Shown one piece after another: positions 31,214 through 40,269 of a stretch of 64,000 nucleotides of DNA. The translations under genes were made by a program, and so were the position numbers. Within the stretch, counting starts at the first letter, position 1, and every line of letters starts with the position of its first letter. A model generated the notes under the pieces. That model did no database searches and was not told the DNA's origin. It saw only the letters and a list, made by a program, of their open reading frames with translations. The stretch is taken from positions 134,024-198,023 of the forward strand of contig DATBLE010000017.1 of assembly GCA_036555585.1 (NCBI GenBank). The letters run 5' to 3'. Source of the stretch: DATBLE01 sp036555585. GTDB taxonomy: Bacteria > Actinomycetota > Thermoleophilia > Gaiellales > Gaiellaceae.

Positions 31214-33595
31214 TTGGACAGATACGACCCGAAGACGATCGAGGCGAAGTGGCAGCAGGTCTGGGAGGCCGAGAGGACCTTCTACACGCCCGATCCCGCG
31301 CCCGGGGAGGAGCCGCCGAACCACTGGTACCAGCTCGAGATGCTCCCGTATCCGTCCGGGACGCTGCACATGGGGCACGTCCTCAACTACACGATGGGCG
31401 ACGTCCTCACGCACTTCCGGCGGCGCCACGGCTGGATCGTCCTGCGGCCGATGGGCTGGGACTCGTTCGGGCTGCCGGCGGAGAACGCCGCGATCCGGGA
31501 GGGCGGCCACCCGCGCGAGATCGTCGAGCAGAACATCGTCGAGATCCGGGAGCAGATGAAGCGGCTGGGCTGGGCGATCGACTGGGACCGCGAGGTCGGC
31601 GCCCACGACGTCGAGTTCTACCGCTGGACGCAGTGGCTGTTCCTGCGCTTCTACGAGCGCGGCCTGGCGTACCGCAAGGCGGCGCCGGTGAACTGGTGCC
31701 CGCACGACCAGACGGTGGTCGCGAACGAGTACGTGATCGACGGCCGCTGCGAGCGCTGCGGCACGCCGGTCGAGCTCCGCAACCTCGAGCAGTGGTTCTT
31801 CAAGATCACCGCCTACGCCGACGAGCTGCTGCGCTTCGACCTGCCGGAGGGCGGCTCGTGGCCCGAGCGGACGATGACGATCCAGCGCAACTGGATCGGG
31901 CGGAGCGAGGGCGCCGAGATCCTCTTCCGCGTCGACGAGCTCGATACCGACATCTCCGTCTTCACCACGCGGCCGGACACGCTCTACGGCGCCACCTTCT
32001 TCGTGCTGGCGCCGGAGCACCCGCTGGTCGAGCGGATCGCCACCCCGGAGGTCGACGAGTACGTGCGCGCGACGGCGCAGAAGAAGACCGAGGAGCGCGC
32101 GGCCGAGCAGGCCAAGACGGGCGTCTTCACGGGCCGGTACGCGACCAACCCGGTGAACGGCGCGAAGCTGCCGGTCTGGGTCGCCGACTACGTGCTGATG
32201 GACTACGGCACCGGCGCGATCATGGCCGTGCCTGCCCACGACGAGCGCGACGGCGAGTTCGCGGAGACCTTCGACCTGCCGGTGGTCGAGGTGATCGCGG
32301 AGGACGGCACCCTGGTCAACTCGGACGGGTTCGACAGGATGCCGGCCGAAGAGGCGAAGCAGGCGATCGTCGAGAAGCTGCACGGCGAGGGCCGCGGGGC
32401 CCCGGCCGTCTCTCACCGCCTGCGCGACTGGAGCTTCGGTCGCCAGCGCTACTGGGGCTGCCCGATTCCGATCCTCTACTGCGACGCCTGCGGCGAGGTG
32501 CCCGTTCCGGACGAACAGCTGCCGGTCGTGCTGCCCGAGGTCGAGGACTACCGCCCGAAAGGCAAGCCGCCGCTCGCGACCGCGACCGAGTGGCTGCACA
32601 CGACCTGCCCGCGCTGCGGCGGCCCGGCTACCCGCGAGGCCGACACGATGGACACGTTCGTCGACTCGTCCTGGTACTTCCTCCGCTACGTCGACCCGCA
32701 CAACGACCAGGCGCCGTTCGACCGGCGGCTGGTCGACTATTGGTGCCCGATCACGCACTACATCGGCGGCATCGACCACGCCACGGGCCACCTGCTCTAC
32801 TCGCGCTTCTTCGTGAAGGTGCTGAACGAGCTGGGGCTGCTCGGCTTCCGCGAGCCCTTCGCCGGGCTCTTCCACCAGGGCTGGGTGACGATGGGCGGGA
32901 CGAAGATGTCCAAGTCGAAGGGGAACGTCTCCGGCCCCGACGCGGTGGTCGAGGCGTACGGCGCCGACGCGGTGCGCCTCTACATCCTGTTCATGGGGCC
33001 CGCCGACCAGGACATGGAGTGGACGGACGCGGGCATCGACGGGATGGTCCGCTTCGTCCGCCGGCTGTGGCGGATCGTGCACGAGGTCGCCGCGGCGGCT
33101 CCCCCCGGCGAGCCCGGCGACGGCCCGCTGGTGCGCAAGGCGCACGCGACGATCGAGCGCGTGACCGACGACCTCGACCGGCGGATGCAGTTCCACACGC
33201 CGATCTCGGCGGTGATGGAGCTGGTCAACGCGATCGCGGACGACCCGGCCGCGCCGGGAGCGCGCTTCGCCGCCGAGACTGCGGTGTCGCTGCTCCAGCC
33301 CTGGTCGCCGCACGTGACCTCGGAGCTGTGGGAGGTGCTCGGCCACGAGGACCGGCTGTGGCAGCAGCCGTGGCCGCAGACCGACCCGGCGCTGCTCGTC
33401 CACGAGACGTTCGAGCTGGTCGTCCAGGTGAACGGCCGGGTGCGCGACCGGCTGGAGGTCCCGGCGGGGCTCGCCGACGCCGAGCTGGTCGAGCGCGCAA
33501 CGAGGTCGGAGAAGGTGCAGGCGCACCTCGACGGCAAGGAGATCCGGCAGTCGATCGTCGTCCCGGGCAAGCTCGTCAACCTCGTCGTGGGCTGA
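31214..33595 (+). CDS. leuS: Leucyl-tRNA synthetase
   Basis: A 793-residue class I aminoacyl-tRNA synthetase charging tRNA-Leu. HIGH-type motif YPSGTLHMGHVLNY near residue 45, zinc/editing region RCERCGTPVELRNLEQWFFKIT, the CP1 editing motif FTTRPDTLYGATF, and TKMSKSKGN (KMSKS) near residue 570; the C-terminus is a compact anticodon-binding and tail domain. The start is TTG at 31214, the only plausible start before the conserved DRYDPKTIEAKWQ segment, with AGGAG 5 nt upstream. Expression is probably set by the attenuator just upstream. Confidence 0.97.
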   Translation: MDRYDPKTIEAKWQQVWEAERTFYTPDPAPGEEPPNHWYQLEMLPYPSGTLHMGHVLNYTMGDVLTHFRRRHGWIVLRPMGWDSFGLPAENAAIREGGHPREIVEQNIVEIREQMKRLGWAIDWDREVGAHDVEFYRWTQWLFLRFYERGLAYRKAAPVNWCPHDQTVVANEYVIDGRCERCGTPVELRNLEQWFFKITAYADELLRFDLPEGGSWPERTMTIQRNWIGRSEGAEILFRVDELDTDISVFTTRPDTLYGATFFVLAPEHPLVERIATPEVDEYVRATAQKKTEERAAEQAKTGVFTGRYATNPVNGAKLPVWVADYVLMDYGTGAIMAVPAHDERDGEFAETFDLPVVEVIAEDGTLVNSDGFDRMPAEEAKQAIVEKLHGEGRGAPAVSHRLRDWSFGRQRYWGCPIPILYCDACGEVPVPDEQLPVVLPEVEDYRPKGKPPLATATEWLHTTCPRCGGPATREADTMDTFVDSSWYFLRYVDPHNDQAPFDRRLVDYWCPITHYIGGIDHATGHLLYSRFFVKVLNELGLLGFREPFAGLFHQGWVTMGGTKMSKSKGNVSGPDAVVEAYGADAVRLYILFMGPADQDMEWTDAGIDGMVRFVRRLWRIVHEVAAAAPPGEPGDGPLVRKAHATIERVTDDLDRRMQFHTPISAVMELVNAIADDPAAPGARFAAETAVSLLQPWSPHVTSELWEVLGHEDRLWQQPWPQTDPALLVHETFELVVQVNGRVRDRLEVPAGLADAELVERATRSEKVQAHLDGKEIRQSIVVPGKLVNLVVG

Positions 33596-33631
33596 GGCTC
33601 GCCGCGCCGCTGCCGCCCGGAGCCCGGGCCG

Positions 33632-34777
33632 TCAGGCCGAATGCGAGGGCGAGAGCTCGGTCGTGCGCCCGAACGTCATCAGCGTGGCCGCGCAGATCCC
33701 CGCGCAGACGAGGTACGGCACGGCGTCGCTCGTCGCCTCGGCCAGCCCGCCGCCACCGGCGGGGCCGATCGCGTTGCCGACGGCCCACGCAGCGTTCATC
33801 ACCCCGAAGCTCAGCCCCTGGGCCAGCCCGACCCGCTCGGCGGCATGGGAGAGCATGGTCAGCGCCGGCGAGTACAGGGCGCCGACCGCGGCGGCCGTCA
33901 GCAGGATCAGCGGCACCAGCACCCAGGCCGACTCGGACACCGCGAGCGCGAGCGCGACGCCGGTCGAGGCCGCGAGGGCCAGCCTGGCCGGCCGGGCCGG
34001 GCCGAGCCGGTCGGAGAGACGCCCGAGCCACGGGTTGATCACGGTCTCGATCGCCGCTGCGGCGACCCAGATCGCGCCGATCGCGACCGCGCCGAGCCCC
34101 TGGTCGTCGAGCGCCAGCGGCGCGAGCACGTTGAGCGTGCCGAAGAAGAGCGCGGGCACGGTCATCAGCCAGAGCCCGAGCAGGAACTCGCGGTCGCGGA
34201 CGGCGTGGACGACCAGCCCGAGCGGCTGGCGCTCGGCCGGCGACGGCTCCAGGCGGAGCGCGACGAGCACGAGAACCGCTTCCAGCCCCGCGATCGCCGC
34301 GAACGTCCCGCGGACGCCGGCCACGCTCGCGGCCGCGCCGACGACCGGCCCCAGCAGGGCGCCGAAGACCGCCGCTCCCATCGCCGTGCCCATCGCCCGG
34401 CCCCGCCGCTCGCGCGGCGTCGCCAGCGCGAGCCAGGCGAGCCCACCCGCCCAGGTCAGGGACGAGCCGAAGCCCTGGGCCAGCCTGCCCGCGACGAGCA
34501 GCCCGTAGGCTCCGGCGACCGCGACGACCACGCTCGCGACCGAGACGAGCACGAGCCCCGCGAGGACGGCACCGCGCGCGCCGAGCCGGGCAGCGACGAC
34601 ACCGGCCGGAATGGCGCCGAGGAGGACGCCGAGCCCGTACGCGGCGACGAGCGCGCCGACTCCCCCCTTCGAGAGGTGATACGTGTGCTCGAAGTGCGGG
34701 AGCAGCGGCGTCAGCGCCGTGTACAGCGCGGTGTCGACCACCACGACGACGCAGACGAAGGGGACGAGCCGGCGCAT
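33632..34777 (-). CDS. MFS family transporter
   Basis: A 381-residue major facilitator protein with about 12 hydrophobic segments. The loop 2-3 signature is seen as GVVAARLGARGAV and its duplicate as GRLSDRLGPARPARL. The length and the ATPRERRGRAMGTAMGAAVFG central region suggest a drug or metabolite efflux type (DHA-like); the substrate is unknown. A TAGCCT box lies 6 nt before the ATG. It is convergent with leuS and divergent from the PaaK-like ligase. Confidence 0.85.
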   Translation of the reverse strand: MRRLVPFVCVVVVVDTALYTALTPLLPHFEHTYHLSKGGVGALVAAYGLGVLLGAIPAGVVAARLGARGAVLAGLVLVSVASVVVAVAGAYGLLVAGRLAQGFGSSLTWAGGLAWLALATPRERRGRAMGTAMGAAVFGALLGPVVGAAASVAGVRGTFAAIAGLEAVLVLVALRLEPSPAERQPLGLVVHAVRDREFLLGLWLMTVPALFFGTLNVLAPLALDDQGLGAVAIGAIWVAAAAIETVINPWLGRLSDRLGPARPARLALAASTGVALALAVSESAWVLVPLILLTAAAVGALYSPALTMLSHAAERVGLAQGLSFGVMNAAWAVGNAIGPAGGGGLAEATSDAVPYLVCAGICAATLMTFGRTTELSPSHSA

Positions 34778-34783
34778 GGGTCG

Positions 34784-34789
34784 AGGCTA
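34784..34789 (-). promoter_or_regulatory. -10 box TAGCCT of MFS gene
   Basis: Minus-strand TANNNT hexamer 6 nt before the ATG at 34777. Confidence 0.5.
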
Positions 34790-34852
34790 CCGGCGGCGCC
34801 CGGCGCCGAGCAGAATCCGCCCATCGCCTCCGACCGTGACAGCCGCGCAGGG

Positions 34853-36124
34853 GTGGAGCGCCTTCCGCTCCGCGAGCAGCAACGTCTCCAGGAGGAGCTC
34901 CTGCCCGCCCAGCTCGATCGCGTCCGCGCGGGATCGGCGTTCTACGCGGAGCGCCTCGGCGACGCGCAGGTCCGGACGCTCGCCGACCTCGCGCGCCTTC
35001 CTTTCGTGACGAAGGCGGAGCTGCTCGCCGCCCAGGCCGAGGATTCGCCGCTGGGGCCGCTCGCCGGCGTCCCGCTCGCCGAGGTCCGCCGGCTCCACGT
35101 CACCTCGGGGACGACGGGGACGCCGCTCCTGACCGGCTTCACCGCCGGCGACCTGGAGCGCTCGACCGAGGCCGGCGCGCGCGCGTTCCGGGCGGCGGGC
35201 GTCGGGCCGGAGCAGACGATCCTGCACTGCGTCAACTACGCGTTCTACGCGGGCGGGATCGCCGACCACATGTCGCTGGAGGCGACCGGTGCCACCGTCG
35301 TCCCGGTCGGGCTCGGGCAGAGCGACCGGCTGCTCGACCTGCTCCCCTCGCTCCGCCCCGACGGGATCTTCGCGATCACCTCGTACGCGAATCACCTGGC
35401 CGAGCGCGCCCGGGCGAAGGGGCTCGAGCCGGCCGAGCTCGGCCTGCGCACGATCGTCACCGGCGGCGAGCCGGGCGGCGACATCCGGGAGGTCCGGGAG
35501 CACATCGAGCAGACCTGGCACGCGCGGGTCGCGGACACCTACGGCCTCGGCGAGGTCTGGCCGACGCTGGGGGCGCACTGCGAGCTGCGCGACGGTTTCC
35601 ACCTGTCGGCGCCCGACCTGCTCGTCGCCGAGCTCGTCGATCCGGAGACCGACCGCGTGCTCGATTGGCAGCCCGGGGCGACCGGCGAGCTCGTCTACAC
35701 GCACCTCCGGCGCGAGGCGAGCCCGCTCGTCCGCTACCGCTCGCGCGACCGGGCGGAGGTGCTCGCACTCGACTGCCCCTGCGGCCGGGGAACGCCACGG
35801 TTCCGGCTCCTCGGCCGGGTCGACGACATGATCGTCGTCCGCGGCGTCAACGTCTTTCCCAGCGCGATCGAGCGGCTGCTGGCCGAGGCGGTTCCGGGGA
35901 TGGGCGGCTTCGCGATCCTCCTGGACGAGCCGATCCCGGTGCCGCCGCTCGCGATCGCGGTCGAGACGGACGGCGAGATCCCCGGCGAGGTCGGCCGTAT
36001 GATCCGCGAGCGGTTGCAGGTGCAGGTCGAGATCACCGCGCTGCCGCCCGGAACGATGGGCTCGAGCGAGCAGAAGACGAAGCGCATCTGGCGCCGCTAT
36101 GCCGGCGAGGAGCCCGGCTGGTGA
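34853..36124 (+). CDS. Phenylacetate-CoA ligase-like AMP-dependent ligase
   Basis: A 423-residue ANL-superfamily ligase, distantly similar to the one at 17558. LHVTSGTTGTPLLTGFT is the phosphate loop, ADTYGLGEVWPTLG and VRYRSRDRAEVL are AMP-binding motifs, a zinc-finger-like DCPCGRGTPRF precedes the hinge, and DDMIVVRGVNVFPSAIERLL is the C-terminal hinge region. The GTG at 34853 is the best in-frame start, although its ribosome binding site is weak. Its stop overlaps the next gene's GTG, so the two are coupled: activation of an acid followed by a hydratase. Confidence 0.82.
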   Translation: MERLPLREQQRLQEELLPAQLDRVRAGSAFYAERLGDAQVRTLADLARLPFVTKAELLAAQAEDSPLGPLAGVPLAEVRRLHVTSGTTGTPLLTGFTAGDLERSTEAGARAFRAAGVGPEQTILHCVNYAFYAGGIADHMSLEATGATVVPVGLGQSDRLLDLLPSLRPDGIFAITSYANHLAERARAKGLEPAELGLRTIVTGGEPGGDIREVREHIEQTWHARVADTYGLGEVWPTLGAHCELRDGFHLSAPDLLVAELVDPETDRVLDWQPGATGELVYTHLRREASPLVRYRSRDRAEVLALDCPCGRGTPRFRLLGRVDDMIVVRGVNVFPSAIERLLAEAVPGMGGFAILLDEPIPVPPLAIAVETDGEIPGEVGRMIRERLQVQVEITALPPGTMGSSEQKTKRIWRRYAGEEPGW

Positions 36125-36885
36125 GGATCGAGGTCACCCGCGACGGGCACGTCGCGACGGTCGAGTTCGAGCGTCCGGGCGTCCTGAACGCGCTCGCGCC
36201 GGACGATCTTCCCCGGCTTGCCGGCGCGCTGGCCGAGGCGGGCGAGGGGGCCCGCGTCGTCGTCGTCCACGGGGCGGGGGGCGCCTTCTCGGCCGGCGAC
36301 GACCTCCGCGCGACCGCCGACCTCTCCCCGAGCGAGTGGCGGCAGGTGGTCGAGGGCTTCCACGAGCTGACCCGGGTCGCGCTCGCCCTGGAGGTGCCCG
36401 TGATCGCGGCGATCGACGGCGTCTGCGTCGGCGGGGCGTTCGAGTTCGCGTGCTCGTGCGACCTGCGGATCGCGAGCACCCGGTCGCGGCTGGGCTGCCC
36501 GGAGGTCGGCATCGGGCTGGTCGTCTCCAACGCGTCCACCGTGCTGCTGCCCCGCCTCTGCGGCTCCGGCTACGCCTCCAAGCTGATGCTCACCGGCCGC
36601 CTCGTCCCGGCCGAGGAGGCGTACGCGCACGGCCTGCTGGACGCCGTCGCCCCGCCGGACGAGCTCGAGGCCCGTGCGCGCTGGCTCGCGGAGGAGCTCG
36701 CCGCCCAGGCGCCGCTCGCCGTTCGGGCGACGAAGCGCCTGCTCGTCGAGGGGCTGGGCGCGGCCGTCGAGCGGGCGATGACGCGCGAAACCGAGGCCCT
36801 GGTCGCGCTCTGCGAGACGGCGGACATGCGCGAGGGCTTCGCCGCCTTCCGGGAGAAGCGGCCCTCCTCGTTCTCGGGCTCCTGA
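36121..36885 (+). CDS. Enoyl-CoA hydratase/isomerase family protein
   Basis: A 254-residue crotonase. The oxyanion-hole segments are seen as GAGGAFSAGDDLRA and VIAAIDGVCVGGAFEFACSCDLRIA, followed by the usual RLGCPEVGIGL. One catalytic Glu of classical hydratases lies in the CPEVG segment; the second is not obvious (VSNASTVLLPRLCG). It could be a hydratase, isomerase or ring-cleavage type enzyme. Coupled by GTGA overlap to the upstream ligase, which suggests one degradation route for an aromatic or branched acid. Confidence 0.85.
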   Translation: MRIEVTRDGHVATVEFERPGVLNALAPDDLPRLAGALAEAGEGARVVVVHGAGGAFSAGDDLRATADLSPSEWRQVVEGFHELTRVALALEVPVIAAIDGVCVGGAFEFACSCDLRIASTRSRLGCPEVGIGLVVSNASTVLLPRLCGSGYASKLMLTGRLVPAEEAYAHGLLDAVAPPDELEARARWLAEELAAQAPLAVRATKRLLVEGLGAAVERAMTRETEALVALCETADMREGFAAFREKRPSSFSGS

Positions 36886-36893
36886 CGGGCGCA

Positions 36894-37502
36894 ATGCCCA
36901 CGCCGGACGTCGAGGCCTGGGCGGCCTGGCGGCCCGACGAGCTCGCGGCGCGCCTCGAGGGGTGGCTCGTGCCGTGGGCGGTGGCGGCGGGCTGGGCGCT
37001 CGACCTCTGGCTCGGCGGCGAGCCGCGCGAGCACGAGGACCTCGAGGTCGCGATCGCCCGCGAGAGCTTCCCCGCCGTGCGAGCGGCCTTTCCCGAGCTC
37101 GAGTGGTTCGGGGCCGGTGGCCTGGAGGGGGTGGAGGAGACGCTCTGGCCGGTCGACCTGGCGCCCGGCGAGGTGCACCAGACATGGGGCTGGGACGCGG
37201 CGGAGGGCTGCTGGCGCGTGGACGTCTTCCGCGAGCCGTGGGCGGGGGACACCTGGGTCTGCCGTCGCGACGCTGCAGTCCGCCTTCCGCTCGTGAACGC
37301 GATCGAGCGGACGCCGGACGGCATCCCGTTCCTCCGGCCCGAGATCGTCCTGCTGTTCAAGGCGAAGCACGTGCGGGAGAAGGACGTGGCGGACTTCGAC
37401 CGTGCGCTCCCGCGGCTCGAGCTGCAACGCCGGCGCTGGCTGGCCGAGGCTCTGCGCGTCGTGCATCCCGGCCACGCCTGGATCGAGCGGCTGGAAGCGT
37501 AG
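36894..37502 (+). CDS. Nucleotidyltransferase-like protein (aminoglycoside-2''-adenylyltransferase-type)
   Basis: A 202-residue protein with the minimal nucleotidyltransferase signature WAVAAGWALDLWLGGEPREHEDLEVAI, which matches the GG..D..LG..TREHEDLDV pattern of the AadB/LinA-like family. The metal-binding acidic residues lie in ALDLW and EHEDLEV. Such proteins transfer AMP to hydroxyls of antibiotics or other small molecules, but many chromosomal members have unknown substrates, so resistance should not be assumed. It lies 8 bp after the hydratase gene and may share its transcript. Confidence 0.75.
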   Translation: MPTPDVEAWAAWRPDELAARLEGWLVPWAVAAGWALDLWLGGEPREHEDLEVAIARESFPAVRAAFPELEWFGAGGLEGVEETLWPVDLAPGEVHQTWGWDAAEGCWRVDVFREPWAGDTWVCRRDAAVRLPLVNAIERTPDGIPFLRPEIVLLFKAKHVREKDVADFDRALPRLELQRRRWLAEALRVVHPGHAWIERLEA

Positions 37503-37540
37503 ATAGTTGCGTCCAGCACCTCCCGGAAAGGAGCCGGCAA

Positions 37541-37960
37541 ATGCACAAGTGGGCAACGGAGTTCCGCACCTTCCTGTTGCGCGGGAACCTGGTCGACCTC
37601 GCGGTCGCGATCGTCATCGGCGTCGCCTTCGGCGCGCTCGTGAACGCGCTCGTCGCCGACCTGATCACGCCGATCATCGCGGCCATCTTCGGCAAGCACG
37701 ACTTCTCCGGCCTGACGTTCACGATCAACGGCAGCACGTTCCGCTACGGCGACTTCATCAACGCGCTGATCACGTTCCTGTCGGTCGCAGCCGCGGTGTT
37801 CTTCTTCGTCGTCAAGCCGGTGAACGCGCTGGCGGCTCGGCGGCAGAAGGCTCCGGACGAGGACGATCCCGCCCGTGCGTGCCCCGAGTGTCTGAGCGAG
37901 ATCCCCAAGGCGGCGAAGCGCTGTGCCTTCTGCACGGCCGAGGTGGGCGTGGCCGTCTGA
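37541..37960 (+). CDS. mscL: Large-conductance mechanosensitive channel with C-terminal zinc ribbon
   Basis: A 139-residue MscL. TM1 is preceded by the conserved FRTFLLRGNLVDLAVAIVIG segment, the periplasmic loop lies at 52-72, and TM2 is FINALITFLSVAAAVFFFVV. After VNALAARRQK the tail carries a four-cysteine ribbon: C114 and C117 (CPEC), C128 and C131 (CAFC). The zinc ribbon replaces the usual C-terminal helical bundle and would hang in the cytoplasm below the pore. The ATG has AAAGGAG upstream. MscL releases solutes on hypo-osmotic shock. Confidence 0.93.
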   Translation: MHKWATEFRTFLLRGNLVDLAVAIVIGVAFGALVNALVADLITPIIAAIFGKHDFSGLTFTINGSTFRYGDFINALITFLSVAAAVFFFVVKPVNALAARRQKAPDEDDPARACPECLSEIPKAAKRCAFCTAEVGVAV

Positions 37961-37974
37961 TTTGACGTCGTGCC

Positions 37975-38003
37975 GGCGAGGGCGCAGAATCGGCGCCCTC
38001 GCC
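37975..38003. terminator. Strong hairpin between mscL and DUF1326 genes
   Basis: An 11-bp perfect stem (37975-37985 with 37993-38003) and 7-nt loop, without a T-tract. It probably ends the mscL transcript or stabilises the downstream mRNA. Confidence 0.5.
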
Positions 38004-38020
38004 ATCGGAAGGAGGCCGAT

Positions 38021-38623
38021 GTGTCCTGGAAGCTGAAGGGCAGCTACGTCGAAACCTGCTCATGCGACCTGATCTGCCCCTGCAACGCGTCGTTCGACCA
38101 CGGCGCGACGTACGACTACTGCCGCGTCACGCTCGTCTTCGACATCAAGGAGGGCGAGATCGAAGGCACCGATGTCGGCGGGCTGAAGGTGGCCGCGATC
38201 GCGGACACCCCGAAGGTGATGACCGAGGGGAACTGGCGGCTCGGCATGTTCGTCGACGAGAACGCCACGGACGAGCAGATGCAGAAGCTGACCGCCGTGT
38301 TCGGCGGGCAGCTCGGCGGTCCGATGGCGGGGCTCGCTCCGCTCGTGGGCGAGATGCTCGGCGTCGAGCGGGCGCCGATCGAGGTCGTCGACGACGGGCT
38401 TCGGCACAGCGTCAAGGTCGGCGACGCGATCGACTTCGAGATCGAGGACATCGTCCCCTTCGGCGTCGAAACCGGGCAGCCGGTCCGGTTCAACGGCATG
38501 TTCCATCCGGTTGCGCCCGACCTCACGATCGCCGAGGCGACGCGCTCGAAGATCAGTGCCTTCGGGATCGAGTACGAGGGGAAGACGGGGCTCTCGACGG
38601 CCGAGTTCTCCTGGGCCGCCTGA
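38021..38623 (+). CDS. DUF1326 domain protein
   Basis: A 200-residue protein with the family start WKLKGSYVETCSCDLICPCN: four closely spaced cysteines (C-x-C-x4-C-x-C) that could bind a metal. Later motifs FGIEYEGKTGLSTAEFSWAA match the end of the family. The GTG at 38021 follows GGAAGGAGG; an ATG at 37970 lies inside the upstream hairpin and was rejected. The next gene is a DUF2182 membrane protein, a known partner of DUF1326; together they may handle copper or another metal. The function is not established. Confidence 0.82.
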   Translation: MSWKLKGSYVETCSCDLICPCNASFDHGATYDYCRVTLVFDIKEGEIEGTDVGGLKVAAIADTPKVMTEGNWRLGMFVDENATDEQMQKLTAVFGGQLGGPMAGLAPLVGEMLGVERAPIEVVDDGLRHSVKVGDAIDFEIEDIVPFGVETGQPVRFNGMFHPVAPDLTIAEATRSKISAFGIEYEGKTGLSTAEFSWAA

Positions 38624-38635
38624 TCGGGTGAGCGA

Positions 38636-39571
38636 GTGACCGCCTCGGCGCACGCCGTCGCGCCGGCCCGCGCCGGGCCCGGGCCCGCGTGGGCGGCCGC
38701 GCGCGTGCGCCTCGGGCTCGTCGCCCTCCTGCTCGTGCTGGCCGCGGTCGGCTGGTGGCTGACCGCGCGCTGGATGGAGGGCATGGACGGCGGCCCGTGG
38801 ACCGACCTGGGAACCTTCGCCTGGTTCCTCGGCGTCTGGGTGGTGATGATGGCGGCGATGATGTTCCCGTCGGTGGCGCCGACGGTCGCGCTGTACTCGC
38901 GCCTGACGAAGTCCCGGTCGCCGGCCCTCCCGGCCGTGTTCACCTCCGGCTACCTCCTGACGTGGGCGGCCGTCGGCGCGCTCGCCTTCGGCGTCGCCGT
39001 CGCCGGCGGGCACGCGGTGGGCGACGTCCTGGCGTGGGATCGCGGCGGACGCTGGGTGGCGGGCGCCACCCTGGTCGTCGCCGCCGTGTACGAGCTCACG
39101 CCGCTCAAGGACGTCTGCCTCGGGAAGTGCCGCAGCCCGCTCGGGTTCCTGCTCGGCTCGTGGCGCGACGGGCCGGCGGGCGCGCTCTCGATGGGCACGC
39201 GGCACGGCGCGTGGTGCGTCGGCTGCTGCTGGGCGCTGATGGCGTCGCTCTTCGCGCTCGGCGTGATGAGCCTCGTGTGGATGGCGGTCGTCGCCGGGCT
39301 GATCGCGGTCGAGAAGCTCCTGCCGTGGCGCAGGGTCGCGACCTACGGCACGACGGCGGCGCTGCTCGTCCTCGGCGTGCTGCTCCTCGCCGTCCCGAAC
39401 GCGCTGCCGGGCCTCACCATCCCCGGAACCGGCTCCATGCCCGGGATGTCGCACATGTCGAACATGGGCAACGAACCCTCGCAGCAGCCGCCCGCGAAGC
39501 CGATGGGGCAGATGGAGCCGAACCCCGGGGCGACAGGGGCCGATCTGGGCATGTCCCCGATGGGGCCGTAG
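38636..39571 (+). CDS. DUF2182 multi-pass membrane protein with Met-rich tail
   Basis: A 311-residue protein with about six membrane segments. Family motifs are FLGVWVVMMAAMMFPSVAPT, ELTPLKDVCLGKCRSP and HGAWCVGCCWALMASLF; the Cys and Met residues there are candidate metal ligands. The last 45 residues are Met-rich (MPGMSHMSNMG, then KPMGQMEP) and probably extracytoplasmic, as in copper-handling proteins. It follows the DUF1326 gene by 12 bp. A role in copper or other metal traffic is inferred from composition, not shown. Confidence 0.8.
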   Translation: MTASAHAVAPARAGPGPAWAAARVRLGLVALLLVLAAVGWWLTARWMEGMDGGPWTDLGTFAWFLGVWVVMMAAMMFPSVAPTVALYSRLTKSRSPALPAVFTSGYLLTWAAVGALAFGVAVAGGHAVGDVLAWDRGGRWVAGATLVVAAVYELTPLKDVCLGKCRSPLGFLLGSWRDGPAGALSMGTRHGAWCVGCCWALMASLFALGVMSLVWMAVVAGLIAVEKLLPWRRVATYGTTAALLVLGVLLLAVPNALPGLTIPGTGSMPGMSHMSNMGNEPSQQPPAKPMGQMEPNPGATGADLGMSPMGP

Positions 39572-39583
39572 CCCGGGGGATCC

Positions 39584-40192
39584 TCAGCTCGACGCGGCCA
39601 CCGCGCCCAGGCCGACGAAGATGCCGCCCGAGGCGTAGCGGACCGCCCGCTTGCGCCGGCGCAGGACGCCGCCGATCGTTCCGCCGGCGAGGGCGTACGA
39701 GCCGTCGCTCAGGAGGCCGAGACCGACCCAGCACAGGCCGAGGACGATCGTCTGTGTCCAGACCGGGCGGTCCGGATCGACGAACTGCGGCAGGAAGGCG
39801 AGGAAGAACAGGGCGGTCTTCGGGTTCAGGACGTTGACGACGACTCCCTGGCTGAAGACGCGTCGGCCGCTTCGTGGAGCACGCTCCTCGGCCTCGACGG
39901 GCTCGTCCTTGCCCAGCAGCTTCCGGATCCCGACGTAGACCAGATAGGCGGCGCCGACGTACTTGACCGCGCTGAACGCGATCGCCGACGAGACGATCAG
40001 CGCGGACAGTCCGGCGACCGCGGCGGCGACGTGGACGAGCGAGCCGAGATGGACGCCCGCCACCGACAGCAGCCCGTTCCGCCGACCGCCCTCGACGCTG
40101 GTGGCGACGATGTAGAGGACGGCGGGCCCGGGGATCGCGAGCAGGACGAGCGCCGCCGGGATGAACACCGCGAACGCGTGCGTCGAAGGCAC
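39584..40192 (-). CDS. LysE family amino acid exporter
   Basis: A 202-residue membrane protein with about six hydrophobic segments. It begins with the RhtB/LysE-type AALVLLAIPGPAVLYIVATS and has the conserved central NVLNPKTALFFLAFLPQFV. It probably exports an amino acid or derivative. A GTG start follows a TACCCT box by 6 nt. It is divergent from comEA and convergent with DUF2182 (12-bp gap). Confidence 0.87.
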   Translation of the reverse strand: MPSTHAFAVFIPAALVLLAIPGPAVLYIVATSVEGGRRNGLLSVAGVHLGSLVHVAAAVAGLSALIVSSAIAFSAVKYVGAAYLVYVGIRKLLGKDEPVEAEERAPRSGRRVFSQGVVVNVLNPKTALFFLAFLPQFVDPDRPVWTQTIVLGLCWVGLGLLSDGSYALAGGTIGGVLRRRKRAVRYASGGIFVGLGAVAASS

Positions 40193-40198
40193 GACCGT

Positions 40199-40204
40199 AG
40201 GGTA
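40199..40204 (-). promoter_or_regulatory. -10 box TACCCT of LysE gene
   Basis: Minus-strand TANNNT hexamer 6 nt before the GTG at 40192. Confidence 0.5.
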
Positions 40205-40269
40205 GAAGTTGCACCTTCGTCACGCTTCCGTGACACACGGGTGCGCGGTCGGTTGCCACCATTGGCGAC

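Noticed and set aside
36894..37502. Calling this an aminoglycoside resistance gene
   Set aside because: Only the generic nucleotidyltransferase signature is seen; chromosomal homologues have unknown substrates.
37970..38020. ATG-type start at 37970 for the DUF1326 gene
   Set aside because: The added N-terminal residues lie in an 11-bp hairpin and are Arg-rich; GTG 38021 has a clear ribosome binding site and begins the family fold.
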